DNA of 5,452 nt from Candidatus Eiseniibacteriota bacterium (GTDB lineage: Bacteria; Arandabacterota; Arandabacteria; Arandabacterales; Arandabacteraceae), in contig JAUVJV010000190.1 in the NCBI GenBank assembly GCA_030592245.1, forward strand, positions 1-5,452. The letters run 5' to 3'. How positions within the stretch are numbered: position 1 is the first letter of the stretch; each line of letters begins with the position of its first letter. Both the position numbers and the translations under genes were made by a program. Below, one piece after another: positions 4,428-5,452 of the stretch. The notes beneath the pieces were generated by a model. That model was not told the origin of the DNA, ran no database searches, and saw only the letters and a program-made list of their open reading frames with translations.

Positions 4428-5387
4428 TTGCGCGTAAGAGGCATACTCATCGTGGTACTCATCATACTGGCGGCCATCTTCGTCATTACCAAGTATGGCC
4501 TCGAACGCCGAGCCGCCCATAAGCCACTCTTTCCCAAGTTCAAGGCCGAGCGGGCTCACAGGATCCGGGTAGAAGGCAAGAACTCGCAGGCGCTCCTGGA
4601 AAAAGTGAATGATGTCTGGATCGTTGCGAGCGAGGATTCCTTCCCGGCCGAAATACCGGCCATCACCAACATGTTCGTTCGCGTGGCAGGCTTCTCGCGC
4701 AAAGATATAATCTCCTCCAATCCTGAGAAGCAGCCGCTCTACCAGGTGGATTCGACCGGCATCCAGGTCCGGATCGAGGATGAATCGGGTAAGGAGATAG
4801 CTTCCTTCATCGTGGGGAAGGTCGGGCCCGACTATCAGAGCACCTATGTGAGGGACGCTGAGTCCAATGATGTGGTGCTCTCGCCGGGTTACCTGCCGCC
4901 CATCTTCGACAGGGGAGTGCGCCCGTGGCAGGATAGGACCATCTACGCTTATGAGTCATCTGAATTGGTCGAGGTGGTTCTCACGCGGCCCTCGGGCACT
5001 GTCACGCTCTCGCGCGGCGAGGGCGGAGCCTGGTACATCAGCCGGCCGGGGAGCATGGCGTGCGATCAGGGCCGGGCCACCAGATTGGTAAGGACCCTGG
5101 CCTACCTTAAGGGCGACGGCATCGCCGGCAGGGCGCCGGTCGCGGGGTCAGGCCTGGCAGATGCCGATTCCTCAGTTTGGTTCAGGGTGGCGGACGGTAC
5201 CGAGGAGCACCTGCGCTTCGGTCACCGGTCCGAATCAGGACAGACCTACGTTTCGCAGCAAGGCTCGGAGATGATCTTTAAGCTTGTATCAACCAGGGTG
5301 GCTGCAACATTGCCCGGCCTGGACGAGCTCCTGCCCCAGACCCCACAACCGTCTTCTGAGCCCTCTGCTCTGCCGGGCGAGGAATAG
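4428..5387 (+). CDS. DUF4340 domain-containing membrane-anchored protein
   Basis: The product has 319 residues: a single N-terminal helix (about 5-21) after the basic MRVR, then a soluble extracytoplasmic region and a Pro/Ser-rich tail from about residue 303. The body alternates short beta-rich blocks such as VNDVWIVASEDSFPAE and GGAWYISRPGSMACD, the repeated 'W.i..P....D/a' pattern of DUF4340 proteins. DUF4340 genes commonly follow GldA-GldF-GldG-like genes, and the protein is thought to be part of that envelope complex, though its biochemical role is unknown. It uses a TTG start with a good AGGTGG site. A 72-base spacer separates it from GldG, the longest gap within the operon; no promoter or terminator is evident there. 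Confidence 0.85.
   Translation: MRVRGILIVVLIILAAIFVITKYGLERRAAHKPLFPKFKAERAHRIRVEGKNSQALLEKVNDVWIVASEDSFPAEIPAITNMFVRVAGFSRKDIISSNPEKQPLYQVDSTGIQVRIEDESGKEIASFIVGKVGPDYQSTYVRDAESNDVVLSPGYLPPIFDRGVRPWQDRTIYAYESSELVEVVLTRPSGTVTLSRGEGGAWYISRPGSMACDQGRATRLVRTLAYLKGDGIAGRAPVAGSGLADADSSVWFRVADGTEEHLRFGHRSESGQTYVSQQGSEMIFKLVSTRVAATLPGLDELLPQTPQPSSEPSALPGEE
5379..5383 (+). promoter_or_regulatory. Ribosome binding site for the last, partial gene
   Basis: GAGGA lies in the final codons of the DUF4340 gene, 9 bases before TTG 5393. The good spacing supports this TTG as the start of the gene that runs off the window. Confidence 0.65.
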
Positions 5388-5392
5388 CCGGC

Positions 5393-5452
5393 TTGACCCG
5401 CAAACTCTACCAGGACGACAGCTATATTACCGACTTTAAGGCACTTGTGGTA
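5393..5452 (+). CDS. Probable alanyl-tRNA editing protein (AlaX/DHHA1 type), N-terminal fragment
   Basis: Only 20 codons are visible, running open to the window end: MTRKLYQDDSYITDFKALVV. The pattern K-L-Y-x-(D/E)-D-S-Y-(L/I)-T-(E/D)-F-x-A-x-V is the usual opening of AlaX-type proteins, which remove serine or glycine wrongly attached to tRNA-Ala. Full alanyl-tRNA synthetase normally opens differently, so a free-standing editing protein is more likely. The start is TTG with GAGGA nine bases upstream, and it begins 5 bases after the DUF4340 stop, which suggests one transcript. The family call rests on a short segment. Confidence 0.6.
   Translation, partial: MTRKLYQDDSYITDFKALVV

Noticed and set aside
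1..5452. CRISPR array, tRNA or rRNA genes, insertion sequence
   Set aside because: The repeats are directly abutting with no spacers, no cloverleaf or rRNA-like segment is seen, and no transposase is encoded.

Overview
The window reads as part of a bacterial chromosome of moderately high GC. It carries the end of a sigma-54 activator gene, a 728-base gene-free stretch full of repeats and palindromes, and a tight operon encoding a Gld-type ABC transporter. A sigma-54 activator, a GldA/GldF/GldG/DUF4340 cluster and dense short palindromes between genes together suggest a deltaproteobacterium (Desulfobacterota-like) or a related environmental lineage. No marker in the window fixes the taxon.

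Layout. (1) 1-308: C-terminal end of an NtrC-family enhancer-binding protein, with the end of the AAA+ domain and a Fis-type helix-turn-helix. (2) 309-1036: no convincing gene. In order it holds two copies of a TGCAA-N4-TTGCA-like operator right after the regulator's stop codon, a probable terminator, a good -24/-12 (sigma-54) promoter, a 240-base run of consecutive hairpins including two diverged copies of one module, four tandem 17-bp palindromic repeats, a perfect-consensus sigma-70 promoter whose -35 box lies in the last repeat, and a leader of about 120 bases containing two more tandem duplications. (3) 1037-5387: ABC ATPase, six-helix ABC-2 permease, GldG-like auxiliary protein and DUF4340 protein. 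(4) 5393-5452: the first 20 codons of a probable alanyl-tRNA editing (AlaX-type) protein, 5 bases after the DUF4340 gene and apparently in the same transcript.

How it may work together. The ATPase and permease form the membrane pump. The GldG-like and DUF4340 proteins, each membrane-anchored with a large soluble domain, probably form its extracytoplasmic part; the substrate is unknown. The main sigma-70 promoter should drive these genes. The sigma-54 promoter points the same way but lies about 470 bases from the first gene, behind strong hairpins. It may therefore add conditional read-through into the operon or make a separate structured RNA. The activator encoded at the left edge, with paired operators just after its gene, is the natural candidate to control it.

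The most unusual region is 310-1013, where regulation and repeats are interleaved. The ATPase also carries an in-frame 18-bp tandem repeat coding for a glycine-rich linker.
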